Assembly (NCBI GenBank): GCA_001799195.1
Contig: MGSU01000020.1
Span: 1 to 20,582, forward strand
Source of the DNA: Deltaproteobacteria bacterium RIFOXYA12_FULL_61_11
GTDB taxonomy: Bacteria > Bdellovibrionota_F > JAHFAK01 > YA12-FULL-61-11
DNA: 20,582 nucleotides
Direction: 5' to 3'
Shown here piece by piece: positions 6,172 through 14,536 of this stretch. Within the stretch, counting starts at the first letter, position 1; the number at the start of each line of letters is the position of its first letter. The notes under the pieces are model-generated. The model saw only the letters and a program-made list of their open reading frames with translations, searched no databases and was not told the origin of the DNA. The position numbers and the translations under genes are program-made.

Positions 6172-8987
6172 GAGTCACCTCCTGAACGCGTCACCGCCTG
6201 GTCGTACCACATGAGGAGCTTGGGGTCTTCCTGGAGGACGTTTTCGGGGATCTTGCGGGCCACGGTGATGATGGTGGCGTAGTCGCGCTCTTGCCAGGCT
6301 TTTTTGAAGCCGGCGCGGACGGCCTCGAGGCGGAAGACCTTGAGTTTGGGTGAGCGGCCGCTCGCCCCTACAGCGCGGTAGTCCTCAAATTCCCGGAGCA
6401 GCGACCGCTCGCGCAGCTTTTCCAGGTCGCCGGCCTTGTTGGGATCGGGCACGTACCAGCGGTCCTTGCCCTTGGCGCGCAGGCTCTCGTCCTCCTTGGG
6501 CAGGTTGCGCAGCTCCTTCCAGTTGGAGGAGAGATACGCGTGGATCTGCTCGGGCACCAGGCCCCTACCGTCGTAGCAGAGGAAGTTTTGTTCCAGCAAC
6601 TCGGAGAGCTCCAGCGGCTTTTCGTGCTTCTGCCAGCCGCCGATACCTCTGAGGAATTGTGGATGAATATCCTGAAATGTTTGCGGTTTTGCCTTCAGCA
6701 GGTTTTGCAACCATCGTATTGCCGAGAGCTCATCCACAGGGGCAAATTCTGGCAGCGCAATATCCTGCACCGTCATGCGTTTCTGGTCGTATTCGGCCAC
6801 CTGCTCAGGCAGGAAGTACATCCCATCCCGCTCGGAGAACCGTTGGACCAGCCCGGCATAAAACTCCGCCGCGGACAAAGGTAGGGTGACGCCGCGCTGG
6901 ACGTGAAAGGCCACCAGGCGGTCGAAGAGGAGATAATTCTGCCGCTCGGCGAGGACCTCCGCTTGACCGTCTTTCGAGACGAAACGCGGAAGTTGCTTCA
7001 GGTGGGTACGGACGAAATCCCAGACTCCCTTTGCTGTTCCGGCTTCTAATTTGAACCGGTCCTCTAGGCCTCCGTTGGGTTTGTAGCAAGAAATTATCAA
7101 GTCTTGCTTAGTTGCACCGGAGATATAGTATTCTTGATATACAGTGCCCTTCTGTTTGTCTAAGGTGTGCACATCAGCGATAACAAATCCCGCATCTCCG
7201 AGAGATGTCTGGATCGCGTTCCAGATTGAGCTCTTCGAGTTATGAAATTCCATCGTTAACCAGCGTCCTGGCTTCAGCACTCGGTAGAACTGCTTCAAGC
7301 AACTTGTAAGCAGCGATCGGTAAGTGGACTCATCTTTATGCTGTGTGTCATTGACGACTGCTTCGGAACAATTGTTCGTAACGCAGCCAAGCCAACTTTC
7401 TGTCAAGAAATTCATCTCGGAGTACATAATGTTCGCCCCAAAGGGTGGGTCCACAAAGATATAGTCGACGCTCGCATCGGGGAGACGATCGATCCCTGTG
7501 GCTGATTCCGTGGAAAGGCAGTACCGTCCCTGAAACTGTGCAATAGCGGAAAAAGCTCGGATGATAGCCCGGCCCTTTGACCGGGCTAGCTCAATCATGT
7601 TCTGTTCGGCGAAGAGACTAGGGAAGTAGAGGCAATTCGTAAGGGGTCCGTTGATGCGACCGTTGGGGTTGTGCTTGTTGATCACGAACCGGTTACCTCG
7701 GAACCCATTACGGGAGATAAATGACGTTAAAACGAGCCTCATGCGTCGGCTATTGTCCGAAGAGCCAAAGCGGTTCCAGAGGCTTGCAAGAGCGAGCAAC
7801 TGTCTTGGATTGTAAAAGTGGTGAACGTGGGTTACTCCCGAATGATACCCCGCTCGGTATACGTCGCCCCATGGCTCGTCCTTAAACATCATCTTCGCGA
7901 TGGGCGGATGCAACTCTGCCGCCTGTTTCAGGCACTTGGCGACGACATCGGAATCTCGTCCATTTGCCTCGCGCTCGTGACCTCGGTTGTGAAGTACGAA
8001 AACCGGCACTTGGCGAGGCTGGGAGATCGTTCGTTGAAGAAGCGGATCGAAAAATGTGGTCATTCGATGTTCGAGACGCCCCTTGCTGTTCTTCGACCCG
8101 CAATGTGGGCACGGGACAGGATCAATCTCTCCAATTACCCGCTTTACCCCATTCCCCCAGAAGACAATGTCGCGGGAGCAATTTGGGCAAATGAATACAT
8201 CGGACCACACTGTGAGGCTTATCTCATCGGATTTGGCTTGCCCATCAGAGAACGAATAGGCCCATTGGAGATCAGTGGCTACCTCCTCGATGCACCGTTT
8301 AAGTTCCAATTCGAACGCACTGACATTGATAGGGACGTTGTAGTTATGGGCGATGAAAGTCGCGAACGGCGACAGGTCGAAGAGTAGTGGCAGGCGGGCA
8401 CCCCACTGCGCGCTAGGCATCTCTGCCTGGAGAGTTGCCCGCAGTTCCGCAGGTGGGTTTGCGCACATCTGTGCAGCTACGCCAGTCATGCCTGTTCCAC
8501 AAAAGCCATCGAGAACGATGTCCCCAGGGGATGTATAGTGAAGGAGAAACCGCATAATGGCTTGGTGCGGCACCTTGGTGTGGTAAGAGTGTGCGGTATA
8601 CACTGGATCACTCTTCCCTTCGCTCACATCCGCAGCGAAAGGCTCGCAATTGTATGGCATACTCGGATCGTAAGGCGTGCCGTAGTGCTTGATGAAGTCG
8701 GCAATGAACGGGTTCGGGCAGGCGGTGTAGTACGGCGGGTCGGACAACGCCAGGAGGTCCTCGTCCGAGCCTATGGGGAAGCCCTCGATCTTGCGGAACT
8801 CGGGGTCCTTTAGCTTCTCGGCCAGGAGGCCGAGGAAATGCTTGCGCCGCTCCTCGTCGTTCGGGAAGGTCATGCCGAGACAAGAGACTGGTCCCTGGTC
8901 CCTGGTCCCTGGTCCATGGTCCATGGTTTTGGGTTCCAGGTTGGGGAAAAGGGGCATGGTTTCCGGTTGCTGGTTCCTGGTTGTCAT
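6168..8987 (-). CDS. pglX: BREX type 3 adenine-specific DNA methyltransferase PglX (PglXI type)
   Basis: 939 residues. N-terminal SDPPYYTACPNPF (82-94); SAM-binding motif LDGFCGTGMTG (159-169); a zinc-ribbon with CPNC (267-270) and CPHC (293-296); catalytic motif IV VDPPFGANIMYSEM (512-525). This is the DPPF-bearing large amino-methyltransferase layout of BREX PglX proteins, expected to methylate adenine in host DNA to mark self. The start ATG at 8987 overlaps the stop of the four-helix-bundle gene (ATGA), and the stop overlaps the PHP-ATPase start in the same way. The first about 38 residues are encoded largely by a heptamer tract and look foreign; the conserved protein probably begins near Met39 (8873), which has no clear ribosome site. 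The central part (about 7050-8250) is markedly poorer in GC than both ends, suggesting mosaic origin. Assignment to BREX rests on sequence motifs plus neighbours. Confidence 0.88.
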   Translation of the reverse strand: MTTRNQQPETMPLFPNLEPKTMDHGPGTRDQGPVSCLGMTFPNDEERRKHFLGLLAEKLKDPEFRKIEGFPIGSDEDLLALSDPPYYTACPNPFIADFIKHYGTPYDPSMPYNCEPFAADVSEGKSDPVYTAHSYHTKVPHQAIMRFLLHYTSPGDIVLDGFCGTGMTGVAAQMCANPPAELRATLQAEMPSAQWGARLPLLFDLSPFATFIAHNYNVPINVSAFELELKRCIEEVATDLQWAYSFSDGQAKSDEISLTVWSDVFICPNCSRDIVFWGNGVKRVIGEIDPVPCPHCGSKNSKGRLEHRMTTFFDPLLQRTISQPRQVPVFVLHNRGHEREANGRDSDVVAKCLKQAAELHPPIAKMMFKDEPWGDVYRAGYHSGVTHVHHFYNPRQLLALASLWNRFGSSDNSRRMRLVLTSFISRNGFRGNRFVINKHNPNGRINGPLTNCLYFPSLFAEQNMIELARSKGRAIIRAFSAIAQFQGRYCLSTESATGIDRLPDASVDYIFVDPPFGANIMYSEMNFLTESWLGCVTNNCSEAVVNDTQHKDESTYRSLLTSCLKQFYRVLKPGRWLTMEFHNSKSSIWNAIQTSLGDAGFVIADVHTLDKQKGTVYQEYYISGATKQDLIISCYKPNGGLEDRFKLEAGTAKGVWDFVRTHLKQLPRFVSKDGQAEVLAERQNYLLFDRLVAFHVQRGVTLPLSAAEFYAGLVQRFSERDGMYFLPEQVAEYDQKRMTVQDIALPEFAPVDELSAIRWLQNLLKAKPQTFQDIHPQFLRGIGGWQKHEKPLELSELLEQNFLCYDGRGLVPEQIHAYLSSNWKELRNLPKEDESLRAKGKDRWYVPDPNKAGDLEKLRERSLLREFEDYRAVGASGRSPKLKVFRLEAVRAGFKKAWQERDYATIITVARKIPENVLQEDPKLLMWYDQAVTRSGGDS
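8881..8979. repeat. heptamer tract forming the 5' end of pglX
   Basis: Plus-strand CTGGTCC repeated four times, two ATGGTCC/ATGGTTT units and further CTGGTTC-type units near 8946-8979. Unlike the tracts in brxC and brxH, all units have one orientation. Read on the coding strand it gives TRNQQPET and HGPGTRDQGP, the reverse-strand heptapeptide of the repeat, directly ahead of the recognisable methyltransferase sequence. Confidence 0.8.
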
Positions 8988-9373
8988 TTGTATTTTTGAC
9001 CTTTCAGGTTAGATCGTTTGAGATAGTTCATGAAACCGGCTATCAACTTTTTGGTGGAAGAAGCTGTTGATCTTATGGAATCAAACTGTTCCTGATTGAT
9101 ATAGCCTTGGTCGAGGGCCACATAAAGCTGGGCTTCAACTTCACCCGCAGATCCTTTGGCTATTGCGAGAAATTGCGAAAACTCCTTGGAGCCACCCCGT
9201 TCGAAACCTTCTGCAATGTTGGACATGATCGACACAGCGGCCCGCCGTATCTGATCGCGAAGGCCAAAATCTTTGGCAAAAGCGTCTTTACCCGAGCAGG
9301 AATAGACCGCATTGGTCAATTCCCGGGCCTTTTGCCACGCCTCAACGTCCTCGAATTTCTGTATCGTCGCCAT
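8984..9373 (-). CDS. four-helix-bundle protein (S23/IVP family)
   Basis: 129 residues with the family hallmarks: FEDVEAWQKARELTNAVY near the N-terminus, LRDQIRRAAVSIMSNIAEG (38-56), GSKEFSQFLAIAKGSAGE and a helix of the EAQLYVALDQGYI type. The family (TIGR02436-like, first seen in 23S rRNA intervening sequences) folds as an antiparallel four-helix bundle and is related to the Avd accessory protein of diversity-generating retroelements; its molecular role is mostly unknown, probably nucleic-acid binding or oligomeric. A good ribosome site, AAGGAAG, lies 4 bases before the ATG and directly follows the 13-unit heptamer array. The stop overlaps the pglX start (ATGA), so the two are likely translated in step. 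No rRNA lies nearby. It is not a recognised BREX component and, with repeat tracts on both sides, may have arrived as a small mobile unit. Confidence 0.92.
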   Translation of the reverse strand: MATIQKFEDVEAWQKARELTNAVYSCSGKDAFAKDFGLRDQIRRAAVSIMSNIAEGFERGGSKEFSQFLAIAKGSAGEVEAQLYVALDQGYINQEQFDSIRSTASSTKKLIAGFMNYLKRSNLKGQKYK

Positions 9374-9384
9374 ATTTCTTCCTT

Positions 9385-9475
9385 AACCATGAACCATAAA
9401 CCATGAACCATAAACCATGAACCAGAAACCAGGGACCATAAACCATTGACCAGAAACCAGGGACCAGAAACCAGA
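9385..9475. repeat. 13-unit heptamer array (RACCAKN) between nuclease and four-helix-bundle genes
   Basis: Thirteen consecutive 7-base units with no slip: AACCATG, AACCATA, AACCATG, AACCATA, AACCATG, AACCAGA, AACCAGG, GACCATA, AACCATT, GACCAGA, AACCAGG, GACCAGA, AACCAGA; a decayed unit follows to about 9480. It fills most of the 161-base gap between the DUF1016 gene stop (9535) and the four-helix-bundle start (9373), and ends right at the latter's ribosome-binding site, so it forms part of its leader. Positions 2-5 (ACCA) are invariant; variation is confined to the remaining positions. Confidence 0.95.
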
Positions 9476-9534
9476 AACCCAATCCTTGGTCACTCCCGAG
9501 CGGATAAGAACCATTTCTGATCCCATGAACGGTA

Positions 9535-10647
9535 TCATGATTCCGCTTCCCTGACCTGTTCTTCAATAAAACGCTGCATCTCCTCCTTCTTGGGAAGTTC
9601 AAGCTGGTACTTGGAAACAAAAAGGCCGTTGTCCATGCCGGCCAGCGCGTATTCCACCAGTGTGCTGTCCCTCTGGGTGCAAAGCAGGATGCCGATAGGC
9701 GGATTGTCTCCCTCAGCCATCATGTTCTTTTTGTACCAGCTCACATAGGTGTTGAGCTGGCCGATATTCTCATGGCTGAAGTGTTCGAGTTTCAGCTCGA
9801 CCAGCACGTGGCAATTGAGAACGCGGTGATAGAAAACAAGGTCCACGAAGTTGTGCGTATCTCCGATCAGAATTCGCTTCTGGCGGGCTTCAAAACAGAA
9901 CCCATGACCCAGTTCGAGCAAAAAATCCTGAATTTTATCCAAGAGTTGATCTTCCAGATGGGATTCGCTCATGACTTCGCTTGGCTTTAACCCAAGGAAT
10001 TCGAAGACGTAGGGATCGCGTATTGCCAGTTTCGGGTCGGCAGCTTCGGCGCCCTTTTGAGCCAGCTCCGCCAGCTTTTTCTTGTCTTTGGATAAGCCTG
10101 ATCGCTCATAGTACAGGCTGGCAATCTGTCTTTTGAGTTCCCGGACGGACCAGTTTCCCCGGATGCATTCGATTTCGTAGAAAGTACGTTTGAGCTCATC
10201 GTCAACGGCGACAATCAGTTCAAAATGGCTATAGGCCAGGTTGGCCAGGAGCTTTTCAGGTGCAATGGGCAAAAGTGCGGACACTGTCCGCACTTTTGGG
10301 CTAACAAGGGTTTCAGGAAGCAAGTGGCGGGATTGTGCGGGCACCGTCAGCACAATCTGCGGATAGGCACGGTAAAAAGCCAGATAGTTGTACAACTGCC
10401 GGCGTCCGGTATTGCTGACCTTGTGCCTGCGTAGCTCCTTGGAAAGCTCGCTGAGCAGGCGGTCTCCATAGCTCGCCCGATCCGAACCACGAAGCTCGAA
10501 CTCAGCGATGTAGGCGCCGATCAACCAGTTTCGCATCGTAAGACTGATATTGACCGCTCGACCAGCCTGGGCCGCCAGTTCTATATGCGCCTGCCGGATC
10601 GTCCCGACAAGCTTTTCAAAATTCCATTCGGGTCTTTCCGGGTTCAT
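9535..10647 (-). CDS. DUF1016 N-terminal domain plus PD-(D/E)XK nuclease (YhcG family)
   Basis: 370 residues, the usual length for the family. The N-terminal DUF1016 domain (about 10-190) shows NWLIGAYIAEFE, GDRLLSELSKEL and the typical YLAFYRAYPQI and SHFELIVAVDDELKRTFYEIE segments. The C-terminal nuclease domain shows the PD-(D/E)XK core: Asp269 in FVDLVFYHR, Glu284 and Lys286 in VELKLE, then GQLNTYVSWY. Family members are predicted Holliday-junction-resolvase-like nucleases, often carried within restriction and other defence loci. The start is 9 bases after the brxC stop, so it is probably in the same transcript. Codons 116-126 contain a perfect 29-base palindrome (10270-10298). No catalytic residue appears lost. 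Its substrate and its role within BREX are not known. Confidence 0.94.
   Translation of the reverse strand: MNPERPEWNFEKLVGTIRQAHIELAAQAGRAVNISLTMRNWLIGAYIAEFELRGSDRASYGDRLLSELSKELRRHKVSNTGRRQLYNYLAFYRAYPQIVLTVPAQSRHLLPETLVSPKVRTVSALLPIAPEKLLANLAYSHFELIVAVDDELKRTFYEIECIRGNWSVRELKRQIASLYYERSGLSKDKKKLAELAQKGAEAADPKLAIRDPYVFEFLGLKPSEVMSESHLEDQLLDKIQDFLLELGHGFCFEARQKRILIGDTHNFVDLVFYHRVLNCHVLVELKLEHFSHENIGQLNTYVSWYKKNMMAEGDNPPIGILLCTQRDSTLVEYALAGMDNGLFVSKYQLELPKKEEMQRFIEEQVREAES
10270..10298. repeat. perfect 29-base palindrome inside the DUF1016 nuclease gene
   Basis: Fourteen-base arms (CAAAAGTGCGGACA and its exact complement) around a single central base, entirely within coding sequence and encoding PKVRTVSALLP. 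A weaker related motif (GTGCGGGCACCGTCAGCAC) follows at 10336-10354. Confidence 0.9.
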
Positions 10648-10656
10648 TCGCGGTTT

Positions 10657-13600
10657 CTACTCCAAGACAATCCGGACTTTGCCGGGTTCCTTGCCCTTGG
10701 TAAGCCCGTCGAGGTATTCCTCGAACCTCTTCCTCATCTCTGCCGGGGTGGCCGGGGAGCCGCCCGAAAGCAGGGCGTCGCGCAGGTCGGCGATCTTGAC
10801 CGAGACCTTGGTGAGCCCGGAAAGCACCTCCTGCAAGGCATGAATGAAGTCTTGGTCCAGGTTGTCCGGCAGAGTCCGCTTCTTGATAAAGCCGTCCACC
10901 AGTTTGCGCGGCTCAGGCTTGAGCAGGCTCAGGTTGCCCTTAGTGGTCGGGTCTTCGAGGTTGGAGAGCAGCGCCGCAGTCCATTCGGCGATCATTTTGT
11001 CGAGTTGATCGTCGAGCTGTTGGAGGGCAACGGCGGCGTTGATCGGTCCCTGGTTTATGGTTCCTGGTTCCTGGTTAGCCAAACCAGAAACCAGAGACCA
11101 GGAACCAGTAACCGTTTCGGCCGCAGGCCGGAAGCCGCAGTGCAGGCAGACCGGCGAGTCCGCCAGTTCCTGTTCAGTGAGTAAAAAACAGCTTATCAGA
11201 TCACCGAGGCGTTTCTGAAAATCTGTTAATTGTTGACGCGGCATCAGTTCGACGGTTGCAAGTTTTTTCAAAAACTCCATCCGTTCATCAACGGATAGCT
11301 GGGCCTTGCGCTTGTCCTCGTTCACGCCGAGACGCGCTTTGGCGTGCATCGATAGATAGGCCAGAATATAGGCTTTCTTGAGGTCACCGAGCTTGCGCAG
11401 AATCTCCTGGCGGAGATTCGGTTTCTGGTTTCTGGTTTTTGGTTCCTGGTCGGTTAAACCAGAGACTAGGAACGAGGAACCAGCAACCGCCGCGAGGACT
11501 TCAGTCCGAACGGCGTTCATCTTGTCGACCAACTCGTGGCCGGGTGGCAGGACAGCCTCGGCGGTAGAGAGGTACGAGGCTGTGCCACCGAGGTTGCTCA
11601 CCAGTTCCTCAAGTGATCTGAGCTCGGCAAGGGAATTGAGCCCGTCCCGATGGGCCGTTACTTCCGAGGTGTTATAACGGAAGTTTTTGAGTTTTCCGGC
11701 CGAATTGAACGCCTGTAAAGATTCGAGGAAGGTTTTACAGGCGTTCAGTTTCTGGTTCACGGTTTCGCGTTCCTGGTTTGAACCAGAGACCAGAGACCCG
11801 GAACCAGGGACTAAGTTTTTGCCCCAGAAGAACAGCCCGGTCTGAAGGCTCTGCTGCATGAGCACCAGCTCCTCCACAGTGGTGGTAATCGCCTTTTGCA
11901 GTTCCTGGACAGGTTCGTCCTTGCTCTGGGTGACCAATTGGGCCATGCCCGGCGTGAGCCCGAGTAGTTCGAAGAGCGCCTTGAGCGCCGGCAGGTTCCA
12001 GTCCTTGGGCCGCTCGAGGTGCTTGAACTGGGCCAGCTCGTCGAGGCCGGTTCCGGCGAGTTGCGGCAACCCTGTGGCATCGAACTTCTTGCCCGGGATG
12101 GAGAGGACCACTTCGCCGGCATAGATCAGCGCGGCCAGCACGACCACGGCCCATTCGGGTTCGAGCCGGAGCGATTGCGGCGCAAGGTATTCCACGCCGA
12201 GAACCTCTAGGATCAGCTCGGAGCGGTTGACCACCTGACCGGGCCCCTTCTTCTTGGCGAGCTCGAGGATGTGCTTGGCATACTTCGACCGATACGGATC
12301 GAGCCGCTCGCCGTCGAGAAGCTCCAGGGCATCCAATACCGCGGTGGCCTGCTTGGTACGGTTCTGGCCGGCGAGGGTGCGCAGAGCGTCCTGCGCAGCC
12401 TGGGCCCGGTTCGCTCCCGTGATGAGCACCGAGAAGAACGGATAATCAGGGGCCTGGTCCTGGAAGGTAGTCGCCAGACAAATGCCCGCGATGGTGTTCA
12501 CCAGGTCCCGGAAGTTGATACGCTCATGGGAGCCAATGCCGGAAAGCTCTCGGATGGATTTTCCCTTGGCCCAGTCGGTGAGCGACTTGGAACGTCCCTG
12601 GTAGGTGACCTCGAAGGCGGTGGTCATGTTCTTCTGAAGCCATTGCACGAGATCGCGCAGGAAGTTCGAGGCCTTGGATTCGTAGGTTGACTTGGCGTGA
12701 CCCGAAGCGGTGGCTGCAAGATCCAGGGCAGCGGCGTAGCTTCGAAGCGCGGTGCGGAATACTTCGTCCGTGTTCGTCAGGCGCAGGAACAGCTCCTCGG
12801 GCTTCTTCTCGTCTTTGAAATGTGGCGGATCGAAGGGCTGGAGGAAATAGAGGTAGAAGTCCCGAGGCGGTACCGCCGTGGAGCGTTCGTTGGGCGCGCC
12901 AAAAAAAAGGTATCCTTGGCGTGCAGCCTTGTGCTCCCGCCATTCAAGTTCGTACTGCCAGATCTTGTAGCCCGTCACGTAGGTCTGGTCCGTGCATTCC
13001 AAGACTCGCCGGAGTGCCTCATAGTAATAGCGGTCGAGCTGGGAGGCATCGAGGCTTTCGGCTCGTTTCTCGATCAGTGCGTCGAAATCGTCGGTCTTCT
13101 TGAGGTCCAGGTAGTATTGGCGGTTATCCAGGTTGGATGAGATGAATTGGCCGTTTACCGTCTTGTGGATTTCCCGCAGGACGGTCTCCACCTGGGAAAG
13201 CAGGTCGTCGGCCGGATCGCCGCCCAGTTCCTCGATGCCCGGCTGGAAGAGGCACAACCCGTCGCGCAGTTCCTCCGCCGTCGCGCCCAGGGTGGCGTAG
13301 ATGTCGCCCGTCGTAAGCCGGTGGACCGACAGCGCATGGATGAGCTGGGTCGCCATGGGTTTGTAGGCCGGGCGGGTGAAGGCCTGTTGGATCCGCGACT
13401 CAAGCACCATGCTGCAATCGATAACCGCCTTGATATCGGGAACGGCGCGGAAGGATGGGTTCTCGCGCAGGGTTGTCCAGTAACCGTCATAGGCAATGAC
13501 CCCGGGCCGGTCGTCGGGTACGTTCTGGCCGAGCAGCTTCTTCATGGCCAAGGACAGGGTCTTGAGTACCTCGCGCTTTTCCACCGCGGTGACCCGCTCG

Positions 13601-14514
13601 AAGGTGTCGATGTAGTCGGGATGCACCGGGAAGAGGCGCACGAACTCGTCCATGCGTTCGTTCATGCGGCCGTAGAACTTGGCGAAGGGGGTCAGGTACT
13701 CTCGGATGTTCACCTGCTGGTCAGCGGTCTTCTTGAGCAGACGCTCGGCCACTACGAACTTGACGTCCTTGCGGGCGATGAGGATCTGCTCGAAGCGGTC
13801 TTTCACCCGACGGATGCTGTCGGCCACAAAGGAGAAGCGTGGGCTGTCGAAAATGGCTTCCTGGACGCCGGCGATGAAGCGAAAGCGCAGGTCCTTGCAG
13901 ACCTCGCCGAGCTCGCGCAGGAAGTTGAGGTCGAGGATCAGCTCCTGGTCCTTCCGGGTGCGCAGGTAATCGAGCAATTCGTCTACCACCAGGAGCACAC
14001 CGTGGTCGGGATACACCTCGTGGAAAGCGGTCATCATCTCTTCGAAGGGGCGCTTGTTGCTTACCACTTTGTCCGCGGGCGGGAAGGAGTAAGCCACGCC
14101 CATTTCGGCCAGGTGCTCCTCCAGTTCGGCCACGAGGATATCGCGGAGCGTCATGGTGGTCGCGCCGATCTCGGTTCGGACCACCTTGAAGCGCCCGCTG
14201 ATCTTGCCCGCCGCAAGGGCCACGCTCTTGTCGTTCAGATGCGTTGCGAGCTCGTCGTTTTCAGCCAGGGCGGAGATCACGGACATGAGGTGAGACTTAC
14301 CGGTGCCGTAGTTGCCGACGACCAACAGCCCTTTGTTGTCCATGGGCTGATCAAACTGAAGCTGAGGAACGACGAGGTTCACCAGCTTCTCGGCCATCTC
14401 TTTGGAGATGACATAGGTCTGGACAAGCTGCCGGGCAGCAGCGGCCTCATCGGCGTCCCGTAGTTGGACCACGGACTCGATAGGCTCGAACTGGATGAGG
14501 TCTGAATACTTCAT
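10657..14514 (-). CDS. brxC: BREX type 3 P-loop ATPase BrxC
   Basis: 1285 residues from ATG at 14514, chosen because AAGGAG lies 8 bases upstream and [18 protein letters not shown] matches the expected N-terminus; a longer frame begins at 14574 but would overlap brxF. It carries Walker [12 protein letters not shown] (65-75) and Walker [12 protein letters not shown] (174-184), in the large DUF6079-like ATPase family that defines BrxC of type 3 systems. The protein is thought to be a DNA-associated ATPase in the BREX complex. The C-terminal third has long helical, coiled-coil-like stretches and a CLHC motif near residue 1125. Three heptamer hairpin tracts are embedded in frame in this third (residues about 900-923, 1008-1032 and 1133-1157). 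It follows brxF after 22 bases and precedes the DUF1016 nuclease by 9. A T8 run on the coding strand (12901-12908) is a minor slippage site. Confidence 0.92.
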   Translation of the reverse strand: MKYSDLIQFEPIESVVQLRDADEAAAARQLVQTYVISKEMAEKLVNLVVPQLQFDQPMDNKGLLVVGNYGTGKSHLMSVISALAENDELATHLNDKSVALAAGKISGRFKVVRTEIGATTMTLRDILVAELEEHLAEMGVAYSFPPADKVVSNKRPFEEMMTAFHEVYPDHGVLLVVDELLDYLRTRKDQELILDLNFLRELGEVCKDLRFRFIAGVQEAIFDSPRFSFVADSIRRVKDRFEQILIARKDVKFVVAERLLKKTADQQVNIREYLTPFAKFYGRMNERMDEFVRLFPVHPDYIDTFERVTAVEKREVLKTLSLAMKKLLGQNVPDDRPGVIAYDGYWTTLRENPSFRAVPDIKAVIDCSMVLESRIQQAFTRPAYKPMATQLIHALSVHRLTTGDIYATLGATAEELRDGLCLFQPGIEELGGDPADDLLSQVETVLREIHKTVNGQFISSNLDNRQYYLDLKKTDDFDALIEKRAESLDASQLDRYYYEALRRVLECTDQTYVTGYKIWQYELEWREHKAARQGYLFFGAPNERSTAVPPRDFYLYFLQPFDPPHFKDEKKPEELFLRLTNTDEVFRTALRSYAAALDLAATASGHAKSTYESKASNFLRDLVQWLQKNMTTAFEVTYQGRSKSLTDWAKGKSIRELSGIGSHERINFRDLVNTIAGICLATTFQDQAPDYPFFSVLITGANRAQAAQDALRTLAGQNRTKQATAVLDALELLDGERLDPYRSKYAKHILELAKKKGPGQVVNRSELILEVLGVEYLAPQSLRLEPEWAVVVLAALIYAGEVVLSIPGKKFDATGLPQLAGTGLDELAQFKHLERPKDWNLPALKALFELLGLTPGMAQLVTQSKDEPVQELQKAITTTVEELVLMQQSLQTGLFFWGKNLVPGSGSLVSGSNQERETVNQKLNACKTFLESLQAFNSAGKLKNFRYNTSEVTAHRDGLNSLAELRSLEELVSNLGGTASYLSTAEAVLPPGHELVDKMNAVRTEVLAAVAGSSFLVSGLTDQEPKTRNQKPNLRQEILRKLGDLKKAYILAYLSMHAKARLGVNEDKRKAQLSVDERMEFLKKLATVELMPRQQLTDFQKRLGDLISCFLLTEQELADSPVCLHCGFRPAAETVTGSWSLVSGLANQEPGTINQGPINAAVALQQLDDQLDKMIAEWTAALLSNLEDPTTKGNLSLLKPEPRKLVDGFIKKRTLPDNLDQDFIHALQEVLSGLTKVSVKIADLRDALLSGGSPATPAEMRKRFEEYLDGLTKGKEPGKVRIVLE
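11044..11114. repeat. heptamer hairpin tract in brxC (C-terminal copy)
   Basis: Left arm of TGGTTTA/TGGTTCC units to 11076, short AGCC loop, right arm of AACCAGA/GACCAGG units to 11114. In frame in brxC, coding [10 protein letters not shown] then [11 protein letters not shown]. The arms are complementary over most of their length. Confidence 0.88.
11419..11489. repeat. heptamer hairpin tract in brxC (middle copy)
   Basis: Left arm TCGGTTTCTGGTTTCTGG and onward, loop near CGGTT, right arm AAACCAGAGACTAGGAACGA to 11489. In frame, coding [10 protein letters not shown] then [11 protein letters not shown]. The peptide pattern matches the copies at 11044 and 11746. Confidence 0.86.
11707..11746. 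repeat. 13-base inverted repeat in brxC abutting a heptamer tract
   Basis: Arms GAACGCCTGTAAA (11707-11719) and its exact complement (11734-11746) flank a 14-base loop inside coding sequence ([15 protein letters not shown]). The right arm ends exactly where the next heptamer tract begins, so the two structures are contiguous. Confidence 0.85.
11746..11813. repeat. heptamer hairpin tract in brxC (N-proximal copy)
   Basis: TTTCTGGTTCACGGTTTC and onward on the left arm, TTTGA loop, then ACCAGAGACCAGAGACCCGG and GAACCAGGGAC on the right arm. In frame in brxC, coding [12 protein letters not shown] then [11 protein letters not shown]. Confidence 0.86.
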
Positions 14515-14536
14515 ACGAGCTTCTCCTTGCGCGCCT

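Noticed and set aside
8984-9373. rRNA intervening sequence context for the four-helix-bundle gene
   Set aside because: No 23S rRNA sequence is present; the gene sits inside a protein-coding operon.
9385-9475. CRISPR array
   Set aside because: Period is 7 bases with no spacers of constant length and no cas genes in the window.
9342-9620. Minus-strand frame coding WFLVPGFWSMVYG-type protein
   Set aside because: It is the conceptual translation of the heptamer array; it overlaps two well supported genes in another frame.
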